Source: Variovorax paradoxus
Lineage (GTDB): Bacteria; Pseudomonadota; Gammaproteobacteria; Burkholderiales; Burkholderiaceae_C
Assembly: GCF_024734665.1 (NCBI RefSeq)
Contig: NZ_CP102931.1
Location: 556,001-620,000 of the forward strand
Reading direction: 5' to 3'
Length of the DNA stretch: 64,000 bases
The notes beneath the pieces were generated by a model that had not been told where the DNA came from, did not search any database, and saw nothing but the letters and a program-made list of their open reading frames with translations. Below are positions 52,947 through 62,008 of this stretch, in pieces (the first letter of the stretch is position 1; the number at the start of each line of letters is the position of its first letter). The position numbers and the translations under genes are program-made.

Positions 52947-54101
52947 ATGAAGACAGCGCGCAATGAGCAGTCCCCCGGCCTGCAGGCCATGGAAGAGGGT
53001 CCGGCGGTGGGAAGCGTCGGACCCGGTGCCGTCGAATTTCGAGGTGTGAGCAAGATCTACGACGGCGTGCCGGCTGTCGAGAACGTGGACCTGAAAATCA
53101 ACCCCGGGGAGTTCGTTTCGCTCCTCGGACCCAGCGGTTCGGGCAAGTCCACGCTGCTGATGATGTTGGCAGGATTCACGGATGTGACCTCCGGGACCAT
53201 TCTGGTGGACGGCCAGCGTCTGGACCGGGTCCCTCCGAATCGTCGCAACCAGGGCATCGTGTTTCAGAGTTATGCGCTGTTCCCGCATATGTCGGTCCGG
53301 GAAAACGTGGAGTTCCCTCTCAAGGCGCGCGGCGTTGGCGTTGCTGCTGCGAAAAAGCTGGTCGATGCGGCGTTGGATCGGGTGCGCATGTCGACGTTTG
53401 CCAATCGGCGACCGGCGCAATTGAGTGGAGGTCAGCAGCAGCGCGTGGCCCTGGCGCGCGCGACCGTCTTCGACCCCCCGCTGATACTGATGGATGAGTC
53501 ATTGAGTGCGCTTGATCGCAAGCTCCGGGAAGAAATGCGCGTCGAGATCAAGGACCTTCACCTCGAGCTCGGCAAGACGATCATCTACGTGACGCACGAC
53601 CAGCAGGAAGCGCTCACCATGTCGGATCGCATCGTAGTTTTGCGAAACGGCAAGATCGCCCAGGTTGGCAAGCCGCTGGACGTCTACGAATCGCCCAGCG
53701 ACTCGTATGTCGCGGGTTTTGTCGGAGATGCCAATTTCATCTCGGGCGTGGTCGGCCTGGCCAGCCGCGGTGTCGTCGATGTCGTCACGCAGTCGACGCG
53801 CATGCAAGTGCATTCGGACCTGAAGTGCGCGGAGGGGGACAAGGTTGTAGCCATGGTCCGCCCCGAAGCCATTCAGCTCGGCCCTCGCGGCATGCACGTT
53901 GGCGACAGGGAATGCACCACCTTGCCTGGGATCGTCGGGCAGGTTGCATTTCTGGGGGATGCCCACGAGTACCACGTCAAGGTCGACGACCAGGTGATCG
54001 TTGCCAAGATTCCTCGCTCTTTCAACAACGTTCTGCACCAGCGGGGTGCCGCGGTCGAAGTGAGCTTTGCCATGGACGATGTCCATCTGTTCAACGCCTG
54101 A
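52947..54101 (+). CDS. ABC transporter ATPase, spermidine/putrescine (PotA) type
   Basis: 384 residues. Walker A LLGPSGSGKST, Q-loop VFQSYALFPHMSVRENVEFPL, signature LSGGQQQRVALARAT and Walker B LILMDESLSALDRKL (a Ser replaces the usual Pro after DE), then switch His in YVTHDQQEALTMSD. A TOBE domain follows (about 280-384). It drives the permease encoded 1.1 kb downstream. About 30 extra residues precede the fold (KTARNEQSPGLQAMEEG). Confidence 0.92.
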   Translation: MKTARNEQSPGLQAMEEGPAVGSVGPGAVEFRGVSKIYDGVPAVENVDLKINPGEFVSLLGPSGSGKSTLLMMLAGFTDVTSGTILVDGQRLDRVPPNRRNQGIVFQSYALFPHMSVRENVEFPLKARGVGVAAAKKLVDAALDRVRMSTFANRRPAQLSGGQQQRVALARATVFDPPLILMDESLSALDRKLREEMRVEIKDLHLELGKTIIYVTHDQQEALTMSDRIVVLRNGKIAQVGKPLDVYESPSDSYVAGFVGDANFISGVVGLASRGVVDVVTQSTRMQVHSDLKCAEGDKVVAMVRPEAIQLGPRGMHVGDRECTTLPGIVGQVAFLGDAHEYHVKVDDQVIVAKIPRSFNNVLHQRGAAVEVSFAMDDVHLFNA

Positions 54102-54125
54102 AGCCCCATCAAGGAGAAGCCCCTC

Positions 54126-55190
54126 ATGAACATCGTTGTCCGTTGGTCAGTGATTGCAATCGCAATTTCCACCCTGGCTGTATCTGCCCAAGCACTCACC
54201 GTGGTCGTCGGGGGAGGGCTGCAGGGAGACAGCGCCATCAAGGCCTTCGTCGAACCATTCGAAAAGGAAACCGGCATCAAGGTCAACGTGGTGCGCGACC
54301 AGGCGACAACCGCAAGCGTGAAGCTGAAGGCGCAAAGCGGCAACATGGACTTCGACGTGGCGGGCTTCTCACCGGCGGGAGGGACGATGCTGTCCAGGAG
54401 TGCGCTACTGGAACCCATCGACTACGCACGCTTCAACAAGGCCGTGATCGACAAATTGAGCCCGGAGTCCAGGAAGCCGTGGGGCGTGCAATTCATCTAC
54501 TACTCCTGGGTCCTGGGGCTGGACGCATCCAGGTATCCCGCCGGCAAGCCTGCACCCGCCAGCTGGACGGATTTCTGGAACGTCGAGAAATTTCCGGGCA
54601 CCCGCGTGCTGCAGAACGGGGAGCTGGGCAGTCAAGGCCCCTTCGAGGAGGCACTGCTCGCGGACGGCGTGCCCATGGACAAGCTCTATCCGCTCGATGC
54701 AGACCGAGCGTTCCGTAGCCTGGACAAGATCAAGCCGCACATCCGCAAGTACTGGAAGGTAGGCAGTGAACAGATGCAGATCTTCTCGAGTGGCGGTGCG
54801 GCGTTGGGCATGGGCTTCGACGGCCGTTTCACTGCGCTGTCTCAGTCGGGCAAGCCAATGAAGATCGTCTGGAACCAGGCAAAGATGACCGGCCTGTACT
54901 GGATCATTCCCAAAGGAGCCAAGAACGTTGGCGAGGCTCACAAGTTCATCGAGTTCACGCTGAATCCCGAGCGCCAGGCAGCGTACGTCACGTTGACCGG
55001 CTACAGCCCCGCCAATCCGGATGCGTTCAACTTCATCAGCAAGGAGATGGCGGACACGATGGTGACCAGTCCTCAGAACCGCAAGCACGCCTACATGGTG
55101 AATGACGCGTGGTACTCCGAAGTGGGACCCGATGGCAAGAGCAACGGGGAGCGTCTGGCGCAGCGCTGGAATGAATGGATCACGAAGTAA
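54126..55190 (+). CDS. Extracellular solute-binding protein (PotD/family 1 type)
   Basis: 354 residues with a signal peptide (MNIVVRWSVIAIAISTLAVSAQA, cleavage before LTVVVGG). It is a type II binding protein with ETGIKVNVVRDQATTASVKLKA, KPWGVQFIYYSWVLGLD and NPERQAAYVTLTGYSPANPDAF, found in importers for polyamines, sulfate-like anions or iron. Ligand not assignable. GGAG precedes the ATG, 24 nt after the ATPase gene. Confidence 0.9.
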   Translation: MNIVVRWSVIAIAISTLAVSAQALTVVVGGGLQGDSAIKAFVEPFEKETGIKVNVVRDQATTASVKLKAQSGNMDFDVAGFSPAGGTMLSRSALLEPIDYARFNKAVIDKLSPESRKPWGVQFIYYSWVLGLDASRYPAGKPAPASWTDFWNVEKFPGTRVLQNGELGSQGPFEEALLADGVPMDKLYPLDADRAFRSLDKIKPHIRKYWKVGSEQMQIFSSGGAALGMGFDGRFTALSQSGKPMKIVWNQAKMTGLYWIIPKGAKNVGEAHKFIEFTLNPERQAAYVTLTGYSPANPDAFNFISKEMADTMVTSPQNRKHAYMVNDAWYSEVGPDGKSNGERLAQRWNEWITK

Positions 55191-55214
55191 TCGCGTTCTC
55201 TCGCGGACAACACC

Positions 55215-56999
55215 ATGACGCTATCTCGCACCTCGATGCTTCGCCTGGCGGTAGCTCCTGCCGCCTTGTTGATGATCGGATTCTTCTTCTATCCGCTGCT
55301 GCGCATCGCTGGGTTGAGCGTGCACTTACCCGAATTTTCGCTGCGCGAGTACACAGCGGCGTTCAACCCGATCAACGTTGGCATTGCAGTCAAGACGTTC
55401 ACCATCGCCGGGACTGTGACGCTTGCCTGCCTCGTGCTCGGTTATGCGCTAGCCGCTTGCCTGGCGCAAACCCGGGGCAGGGTGAAGCAGGTGGTTGCGC
55501 TTTGCATCATTGTTCCGTTCCTGACGAGTTTTCTTGTCCGCACTTATGCCTGGGTCGTCCTCCTGGGTGACCAAGGCGCATTGAACGGCGCGCTGCTCGG
55601 CATGGGCCTGATCAAGGAACCGTTCGAATTGCTCTACAGCCGAACCGGCATGTACATCGGCATGATCCACGTCATGCTGCCCCTGATGGTCCTGCCGATC
55701 TATTCGGCGATGCAGGCCATTGACCCGATGTTGTGGCGCGCCGCCCGGGGACTTGGCGGCGGCGGGCTGCGAACGTTTCTGACTGTCTATCTACCGCTGA
55801 CCATGCACGGGGTCCGCAGCGGTTGCATCCTGGTCTTCGTCCTTTCGCTGGGCTTCTACATTACGCCGGCGATGTTGGGCGCTTCGCGCGACGTCATGTT
55901 GGGCAACCTGATCGCCACCAACGTGGAAACCACCCTGAATTTCGGCTTCGCCGCCGCATTGGCTTTGGTGCTGCTGGGTGCAACTTTGGTGATCTACGCC
56001 TTCCTGCGTCTCGTCGGCGCGGGAGCCGCTGCACCCGACGGTCGGCGGCCTGCGTTCTCGCGCTGGCTGGGTGACAGGGGTGAAGCAATCGGCGCACGCC
56101 TCTTTGGCGGCGGTACACCCGCCGTTGCATGGAGCGGGGCGGGCTGGCGGGCTGGTTCGGGCCGATCAGAGGGGCGGTGGAAGGGCGCGGGCCGCCTTGC
56201 TCTGTTCAGCTTCGGGTTCCTGGCCTGCGCCTATCTGGTGGCGCCGAGTGTGGTCGTGGCCATCGTTTCATTCAACGATGGCGACAATCTTGCGTTTCCT
56301 CCGACCCATTGGTCACTGCGCTGGTTCAGATTCCTGCTCGCCGACGCGCAATGGGCGGCGGCAGCGGTGACGAGCGTGAAGATTGCCTTTGCCAGCACGG
56401 TGCTCACGCTGGTTCTCGGAACCGCGGCAGCCTACGGCGTTGCGCGTCTGAACCACAGGAGGGAGGGGCGAGTCATCTACGCGCTGGCTCTGGCACCGAT
56501 GGTGGTGCCCTCCGTGGTGACCGCGCTGGGCGCATTCGCCGTGTTGTCCGACATCGGCTTGTATGGAACGCTCACGGGCGTCATCACCATGCACGTGTGC
56601 CTCAGTATTCCCTTGGTGCTCGTCGTCATGGTGGCGTCCTTCTCGGGCTTCGATCCTCGGCTCGAGATGGCGGCGCAGAGCCTGGGCGCTTCCCGCATCC
56701 TCACATTCAGGCGTGTGATGCTGCCGATTCTCGCGCCCGGCCTGATGTCGGCCGCGATGCTGGCGTTCCTGCACTCGTTCGACGACGTGGTCATGACCAG
56801 CTTCATCGCCGGGACCAAGGTGGTGACCATTCCCCTCAAGATGTGGGAAAACATCCGCAACCAGGTCGACCCGGCTGTGGCCGCGTTGTCCACGCTGCTC
56901 ATCCTGCTGCCCTTCATTGCGCTGGTGGTACGCCGAGGCACTCAGGCTGGCGATGTTCGTGCCGGGGCCGCATCAACGCCTGCCTCGGTCGCACACTGA
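55215..56999 (+). CDS. Fused ABC permease (PotB-PotC type in one chain)
   Basis: 594 residues containing two complete binding-protein-dependent permease domains. Domain 1 (about 1-265) has the EAA loop WRAARGLGGGGLRTFLTVYLPLTMHG; domain 2 (about 330-594) has MAAQSLGASRILTFRRVMLPILAPG. A polar Gly/Arg/Ala linker of about 60 residues (268-328, with RWLGDRGEAIGARLFGGG) joins them. In most relatives these are two genes. The fusion fixes the heterodimer in one polypeptide. The gene starts 25 nt after the binding-protein gene. Confidence 0.88.
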   Translation: MTLSRTSMLRLAVAPAALLMIGFFFYPLLRIAGLSVHLPEFSLREYTAAFNPINVGIAVKTFTIAGTVTLACLVLGYALAACLAQTRGRVKQVVALCIIVPFLTSFLVRTYAWVVLLGDQGALNGALLGMGLIKEPFELLYSRTGMYIGMIHVMLPLMVLPIYSAMQAIDPMLWRAARGLGGGGLRTFLTVYLPLTMHGVRSGCILVFVLSLGFYITPAMLGASRDVMLGNLIATNVETTLNFGFAAALALVLLGATLVIYAFLRLVGAGAAAPDGRRPAFSRWLGDRGEAIGARLFGGGTPAVAWSGAGWRAGSGRSEGRWKGAGRLALFSFGFLACAYLVAPSVVVAIVSFNDGDNLAFPPTHWSLRWFRFLLADAQWAAAAVTSVKIAFASTVLTLVLGTAAAYGVARLNHRREGRVIYALALAPMVVPSVVTALGAFAVLSDIGLYGTLTGVITMHVCLSIPLVLVVMVASFSGFDPRLEMAAQSLGASRILTFRRVMLPILAPGLMSAAMLAFLHSFDDVVMTSFIAGTKVVTIPLKMWENIRNQVDPAVAALSTLLILLPFIALVVRRGTQAGDVRAGAASTPASVAH

Positions 57000-57157
57000 A
57001 GCAGCGCCAACTGCGCAGGGCAACTCTTCAAGAGTGCCGCCCAGACATGTCATTTGTCGCAACCCCTTCGGCGCGCTGATTCGTCTGCCGGAGACACAAG
57101 CCGGACGCCAGTCGTTTCGGGGGATTTCGGCCGATTCCATCAATTTGAAAAACGGAT

Positions 57158-57180
57158 TAATCGATCTAAACATTCGATTA
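57158..57180. promoter_or_regulatory. Dyad operator upstream of fumarylacetoacetase gene
   Basis: TAATCGA (57158-57164) and TCGATTA (57174-57180) form a perfect 7-bp dyad with a 9-bp AT-rich centre, 66 bp before the fahA start, in the only AT-rich stretch of this region. TTGAAA at 57145-57150 could be a -35 box, though no good -10 box was found at the matching distance. It is a good candidate binding site for one of the LysR or another regulator. Confidence 0.55.
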
Positions 57181-57245
57181 TGCGGATCACGATTCAAAAA
57201 ATACATTAGCTCTGATGGTCACACCACACATCCGCGCCGAACCCC

Positions 57246-58571
57246 ATGACTCAACTCAATGCCACTCATGATCCGGCGCGTCGCAGCTGGGTGGAAGCTG
57301 CGAACCTGCCTGCCCATGACTTCCCCGTGCAGAACTTGCCCTTGGGCGTTTTTGCGACGCCCGATCATCCGCCGCGCGTGGGGGTCGCGATAGGAGATCA
57401 TCTGCTCGATCTTGCCGAGGCAAACAGGGCCGGGTTCTTCACGGGCGATGCCAGGGAGGCAGCGAACGCCACTGCGAGTGGTTCGCTCAACCAGCTCATG
57501 GCGCTGGGTTCAATTGCCAACTCGGCGCTACGCGCGCAAGTGTTCGAGATGCTGGCTGAAGGCGGCGCCCTGTCCGCGCGCGCGCAAGCTCAGGCTGGCA
57601 GGTTGTTGCTGCGCAATGACGCAGTGGCGATGCAGTTGCCTTGCACCATCGGAGGCTATACCGACTTCCTCACATCGTTCGATCACTTGTTTCGCGCGCG
57701 CCGAAGCACGCACCCCGAAAATCCGGTTCCCGACGCCTTCTTCCACTTGCCGCTTGCCTACAACGGCCGCGCGAGTTCGGTGAGGGCCAGCGGGCACGAT
57801 GTTGTGCGTCCCAACGGACAGTCCAGAGGCGCTGACGGGACGATGTACTTCGGGCCGGCGAAAGCACTGGATTTCGAACTGGAACTCGGTGCGTTCGTCG
57901 GGCCGGGAAATGCCCTAAGCCACCCCGTTCCCGTGCATGCGGCGCAGGAGCAACTGTTCGGATACTGCCTGCTCAACGACTGGTCCGCGCGCGACATCCA
58001 GCGATGGGAAACGACACCACTGGGCCCTTTCCTGGGCAAGAGCTTTTGCTCGGTCATATCGCCCTGGGTTGTCTCTGCAGAAGCTCTTGCGCCTTTTCGT
58101 GTGCCGGCGCGGGCAAGGACTGCAGATGAGCCCGGCGTCATGCCCCATCTCCACGACTCCGTCGACGCCACGCGGGGCGGGCTCGACTTGCAACTCGAGG
58201 CGTGGCTGACGAGCGCGAACATGCGATCTGCCGGCTTGCCGCCGTTGAACGTCACTTGGACCAATGCCAAACATCTGTACTGGACCTTCGCGCAGATGGT
58301 CGCGCACCACACCTCGAATGGCTGTGATCTCAGGCCGGGCGATCTGATTGGCAGCGGGACCGTATCGGGGCCCGACCTGGCCAGCCGAGGATGCCTCGCG
58401 GAGTTCCAGGAGCCACTGCATCTGCCGGACGGAACGGCCCGGCAATGGCTGATCGATGGCGATGAGCTCGTCTTCAAAGCGCGTGCCAGCAAGGATGGAT
58501 ACGTGCCGATCGGATTCGGCGAATGCCGATCGCGGATCTTGCCTGCGGCTCCCTGGCCAGCAGCGCGCTAG
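57246..58571 (+). CDS. fahA: Fumarylacetoacetase
   Basis: 441 residues, hydrolyses fumarylacetoacetate to fumarate and acetoacetate, the last step of tyrosine/homogentisate breakdown. N-terminal SH3-like part (NLPLGVFATPDHPPRVGVAIGDHLLDL), then the catalytic domain with YTDFLTSFDHLF (metal Asp, general-base His retained), PLAYNGRASSVRASG and RPNGQ, LGAFVGPGN and SARDIQRWE. The residue after the catalytic His is Leu rather than Ala, and a Phe replaces Tyr in DFYxS, which is unusual. No maleylacetoacetate isomerase or homogentisate dioxygenase is next to it, so it may act on another acylpyruvate. Confidence 0.85.
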   Translation: MTQLNATHDPARRSWVEAANLPAHDFPVQNLPLGVFATPDHPPRVGVAIGDHLLDLAEANRAGFFTGDAREAANATASGSLNQLMALGSIANSALRAQVFEMLAEGGALSARAQAQAGRLLLRNDAVAMQLPCTIGGYTDFLTSFDHLFRARRSTHPENPVPDAFFHLPLAYNGRASSVRASGHDVVRPNGQSRGADGTMYFGPAKALDFELELGAFVGPGNALSHPVPVHAAQEQLFGYCLLNDWSARDIQRWETTPLGPFLGKSFCSVISPWVVSAEALAPFRVPARARTADEPGVMPHLHDSVDATRGGLDLQLEAWLTSANMRSAGLPPLNVTWTNAKHLYWTFAQMVAHHTSNGCDLRPGDLIGSGTVSGPDLASRGCLAEFQEPLHLPDGTARQWLIDGDELVFKARASKDGYVPIGFGECRSRILPAAPWPAAR

Positions 58572-58622
58572 TTCTCAGAAGTTTCGTTCTCAAATTCAAA
58601 TTCAAATAGACAGGAGACAAGG

Positions 58623-59564
58623 ATGAAATCAACAGTCGTATTTCTTGCGCTTTTTGCAAGCGCGATTCACGCTGGCGCCCAGAACTATCCGGCGCAACAA
58701 CCGATCCAGGTGATCGTGCCGTTCTCCGCCGGAGGAGCGGTGGACGGCATGGCGCGAGTTTTCAGCCGGGCGATCGCCACGCAGCTCGGTGCCCAGGTGG
58801 TTGTCATCAACAAGGAGGGCGCGGGTGGGACGATCGGCTTCTGGCAGGTCGCCAGAGCGGCACCGACCGGCTACACCCTGGCTTTCGGTCCGTCCACACC
58901 GGTGACCAGCGGCTCGATCCTGTTGAAAGGACCCAAGTACGACACGCTGATGCCGGTCTGCCAGACGCATGAAAATGTCATGACGGTGGTCGTCAGCGCC
59001 GACTCGCCGATCAAGTCCATTCAGCAGTTGATCCAGATGGCCAAGGCCGATCCGGGAAAGATCGCCTATGGCGCCGCCGGGCAGGGCACTGTGCCGCATC
59101 TGTCCGCCGAGCATTTTGCGCAAGCGGCAGGCCTGAAATTCAACGCCATCGCGTATCGCGGAGACAGCCCCATGCTCGTGGACTTGATTGGCGGCGCCAT
59201 CCAGTTTGGCGTGTCCTCTGCCGCGGCCGCCGGAGCAAACGACAAGCTGCGGGTGCTCGCAGTTTTTGCGGAGCAACGGCAAGACCGCTATCCCGATGCG
59301 CCGACCTTCAAGGAATTGGGCATCGCTTCGCTGGCACCGGGCCTGAACGGTCTGTGGGCCCCCAAGGGGACTTCTCCAGCCGTTGTCGAAACACTGGCCA
59401 AGGCTTGCGAGGTCGCCGTGCAGTCGAAGGAGTTTCGCGACACCGCCAGGACGCTGTCGCAACATCCTGCCTATCTCGGCAGCCAGCAATACCTTCAGCG
59501 CGTCAGTACCGACTTCCAGGCGCTGGAAAAGGTGATTCGATCGCTCCATCTCAAATCCGAATGA
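58623..59564 (+). CDS. Bug/TctC-type tripartite transporter binding protein
   Basis: 313 residues with a signal peptide (MKSTVVFLALFASAIHAGAQ). The typical Bug start follows: PIQVIVPFSAGGAVDGMARV, then VVINKEGAGGTIGFWQVARA and the C-terminal APKGTSPAVVETLAKACEVA. Bug proteins bind carboxylates (often aromatic or dicarboxylic acids) in the periplasm. No tctA/tctB membrane genes are nearby, so it either borrows another transporter or has a sensor role, as many Bug orphans in Burkholderiales. AGGAG precedes the ATG. Confidence 0.9.
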   Translation: MKSTVVFLALFASAIHAGAQNYPAQQPIQVIVPFSAGGAVDGMARVFSRAIATQLGAQVVVINKEGAGGTIGFWQVARAAPTGYTLAFGPSTPVTSGSILLKGPKYDTLMPVCQTHENVMTVVVSADSPIKSIQQLIQMAKADPGKIAYGAAGQGTVPHLSAEHFAQAAGLKFNAIAYRGDSPMLVDLIGGAIQFGVSSAAAAGANDKLRVLAVFAEQRQDRYPDAPTFKELGIASLAPGLNGLWAPKGTSPAVVETLAKACEVAVQSKEFRDTARTLSQHPAYLGSQQYLQRVSTDFQALEKVIRSLHLKSE

Positions 59565-60130
59565 CGAATGCCCAACCGGAAAATCACATGAACACGCCCC
59601 ATCGCTCCATACGCCGGATCGTCACAGGCCATGACGCCGAAGGCCGCTCCTGCATCGCAGAAGACGCTTCAGCACTCAATGTGCGCACCGTGGAGTCCAG
59701 GCCGGGGTTTCAGGCAGTCAATCTGTGGTGTACGACGTCGTCGCCAACATCCATCGAAGCCGCGGACGGGTTGAACCACCTGCAGGGCATAGCGCCTCCA
59801 CCACGAGGAACCGTCTTGAGGATCATCGACCTGCCGCCCGAATCGAAGGACCCGGAGGAAACGCGGCGGCGGATCCAGGCTACGTTCGGCAAGATGTTCG
59901 ACGATGCGCATCAAGACGACGCCGGGACAAAGAAGCATCCAGGCATGCATCGGACAACAACGGTCGACTACGCGCTGATCCTCGAGGGTGAGGTTGTCGC
60001 GGTCCTGGATACGCAGGAAGCCACGCTTCGAGCTGGCGACGTTCTCATCCAGCGCGGCACGAACCATGCGTGGGCCAATCGCTCGGACGCTGTGGCCCGC
60101 ATCGCTTTCATCCTCATCGACGGGGCCTGA
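59561..60130 (+). CDS. Cupin domain protein
   Basis: 189 residues from ATG 59561, which overlaps the Bug gene stop (ATGA); ATG 59588 with a weak GGAAA site is an alternative giving 180 residues. The second half is a cupin: HPGMHRTTTVDYALILEGEV and GDVLIQRGTNHAWANRSD. Only some of the usual His/Glu metal ligands of motif 1 are visible (first His and a Tyr/Asp in place of the second), so metal binding is doubtful. Related proteins are often encoded with aromatic degradation genes. Coupled with the Bug protein and probably the fumarylacetoacetase. Confidence 0.82.
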   Translation: MTNAQPENHMNTPHRSIRRIVTGHDAEGRSCIAEDASALNVRTVESRPGFQAVNLWCTTSSPTSIEAADGLNHLQGIAPPPRGTVLRIIDLPPESKDPEETRRRIQATFGKMFDDAHQDDAGTKKHPGMHRTTTVDYALILEGEVVAVLDTQEATLRAGDVLIQRGTNHAWANRSDAVARIAFILIDGA

Positions 60131-60511
60131 GCCGTCGAGCAGACGGATCATGAAAGCAGCCCTGGCCGCCGAGGTCACGGCATTTGATTCCGGATGGTTG
60201 CACGCTCATGACTGGCGGCACGACGCCCTGAGACGCAGTTGCCCGCTTCCCCGTGAGGTTCCAAGCTGAGTTCGGTGAAGGGAGAGGGTTTGCCTTCTGA
60301 ATAGCGCAGCACGATTGCAATTGCCGATCCGGCAACTAAGCATTCGAAATATTGCGCTGGTAGCACTAGCGCATCGCCCCTACGATGAATCGCCCCCCAT
60401 GTCGGATGCATAAAGAACTCGCGCTGAGGAGACTTGTGGGTAGTCGGCGCATATTGAGCCTCCTCCTGCCGATTGCGACAGGGCAGGCCTTTCAAGGAGT
60501 CAAAGCACACG
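60131..60511. other. Non-coding stretch before the PLD-like gene
   Basis: 381 bp in which no credible gene was found. It contains a dyad GCGCT (60354-60358) and AGCGC (60368-60372) and an AAGGAG ribosome-binding site for the next gene at 60496-60501. Other frames are antisense-like shadows. Confidence 0.4.
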
Positions 60512-60964
60512 ATGGTTTTCGGCGACGACAGTTTCGGCTTCGCGTTCTCCTGCAACGACGCGAAGATGTCCATTTGCGTCAGCACCTGGAGCAGGCGCCT
60601 GGCCCAGATCGGGCGCGTAGTCGGCCCCATCCTGATCATGTCCGGATCACTTCCGGGCCCGGACTACATCTCGCAGATTTTGGGAAAGCGCCCCAGGGAC
60701 ATATTCATCATCGCAAACGCCGATGCCAACAGGGAGGCGAGGATGCTCAAGCTCCGCTTTCCCGATGTACGCATCGCACTGCATCGCAACACTAACGCCA
60801 AGGTTGTGCTTGTGGCGCCGGACACAGTCTGGGTTTCCAGTGCTGACTTCGGCAAGACGACGCAGATCGAATCAGTCATCGGCCTGCATTCGAACAACGT
60901 GTTCGAAAGAACGCGGGAAACTATTTTCAAGAAAGTGTGGGTGGACGCCTGCGAAATCGCCTGA
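60512..60964 (+). CDS. Phospholipase D-like fold protein, active site incomplete
   Basis: 150 residues. ATG 60512 has AAGGAG 10 nt upstream. The C-terminal half, LHRNTNAKVVLVAPDTVWVSSADFG followed by ESVIGLHSNN, resembles the region around the HKD motif of phospholipase D-fold proteins (K and D present, His replaced by Asn), so catalysis is doubtful. The N-terminal half (ILIMSGSLPGPDYISQILGKRP, DIFIIANADANREARML) is Rossmann-like. No signal peptide. It is alone between two unrelated operons; similar proteins occur in mobile or phage-related settings. Coding use fits the window. Confidence 0.6.
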   Translation: MVFGDDSFGFAFSCNDAKMSICVSTWSRRLAQIGRVVGPILIMSGSLPGPDYISQILGKRPRDIFIIANADANREARMLKLRFPDVRIALHRNTNAKVVLVAPDTVWVSSADFGKTTQIESVIGLHSNNVFERTRETIFKKVWVDACEIA

Positions 60965-61114
60965 GATCGACGCCTTGTCGTGCCAGTTCGAACGTGTCCG
61001 CGAGTGCACAACTTCGGTAGCGTCTCACCCAGCCGCTTCTTCGCCACCGTTGCCGGGGCCCGGCATGTCAATTTTCTTCAAGACAGGCGTTTTCCGCGCT
61101 GCAAGAATGGCTTC

Positions 61115-62008
61115 ATGCGAGAAGACGGACATCGTGAGGAAGTACCGAAGGCCGATGGCCCTCGATCCCGGAATGCGGCCCAGGACGACGCGCGCTTTTT
61201 CACTTCCGGGTGCATCACAGGCGAGGAGCGAGTGGATTGCCTGACCGCAACTTTCAGGAAGCACCGCTATGCGCTGCATGCGCACGAGACTTTCGTCATC
61301 GGGGCGATCACGTCGGGCTGCGGCACCCTGTGGCTTCAGGGCACACGGCAGCGCGCCGGCCCGGGAGACCTGACACTGCTCAACCCGGAGGATGTGCACG
61401 ATGGGGCGCCACATGACGCCAAGGGCTACAGCTACCGGGTGACTTACCCTTCCGCGTCGCTCGTTCGGGGCCTCGCGGCCGAGATCGCGGGCCGCGAAGT
61501 CCAGCCGCATTTCCGATGCCGGGTGATCCGGGACCCCGCCGCGGCCACTCGCCTGGTGGCCGCGCACCGGGAACTGGAGACGTACGGCTGGTCGCTGGGC
61601 ACGCAGGAGTCTCTCCTGCTGGCCTATGCCTGCTGCCTCGAACGACATGCCGAGGGCTTCAGCCCCGAAGCCCTGAGAGGGCGGGAGCAACGGCGAGTGT
61701 CCAGAATCAAGTCGCTGCTGAACGAGCAAGCCACGTCGAACGACGTGTGCCTGGCCGACCTCGCCGGTGAAGTCGGCGTGAGCCGGTTCCACCTGATCCG
61801 CATGTTCCGCAGTGAAGCAGGGACGACACCGCACGCCTATCTGGTCGGCCGCCGCATCGAGGCGGCAAAGCGTCGCTTGCGCCAGGGAGAAGCGCCGATC
61901 TCCGTTGCGTCGGCGACCGGCTTTGCGGACCAGGCCCACTTGACGCGCGTCTTCAAGGCCAGAGTGGGCGTGACCCCCGGCGCCTACAGGGACGGGGTGT
62001 CGAAATGA
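61115..62008 (+). CDS. AraC-family transcriptional regulator
   Basis: 297 residues. The N-terminal cupin-like sensor (FRKHRYALHAHETFVIGAITSGCGTLW) is typical of AraC proteins controlling amino-acid exporters; the C-terminal pair of helix-turn-helices is clear (DVCLADLAGEVGVSRFHLIRMFRSEAG and APISVASATGFADQAHLTRVFKARVGVTPGAY). ATG 61115 starts before the sensor; the frame open upstream to 60980 is not supported by a ribosome-binding site. The azlC gene starts inside its stop. Confidence 0.9.
   Translation: MREDGHREEVPKADGPRSRNAAQDDARFFTSGCITGEERVDCLTATFRKHRYALHAHETFVIGAITSGCGTLWLQGTRQRAGPGDLTLLNPEDVHDGAPHDAKGYSYRVTYPSASLVRGLAAEIAGREVQPHFRCRVIRDPAAATRLVAAHRELETYGWSLGTQESLLLAYACCLERHAEGFSPEALRGREQRRVSRIKSLLNEQATSNDVCLADLAGEVGVSRFHLIRMFRSEAGTTPHAYLVGRRIEAAKRRLRQGEAPISVASATGFADQAHLTRVFKARVGVTPGAYRDGVSK

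Noticed and set aside
57158..57180. Reading the dyad as a classical LysR T-N11-A box
   Set aside because: The symmetric T and A positions are not 11 bp apart, so it does not fit that consensus; kept only as an unassigned dyad.
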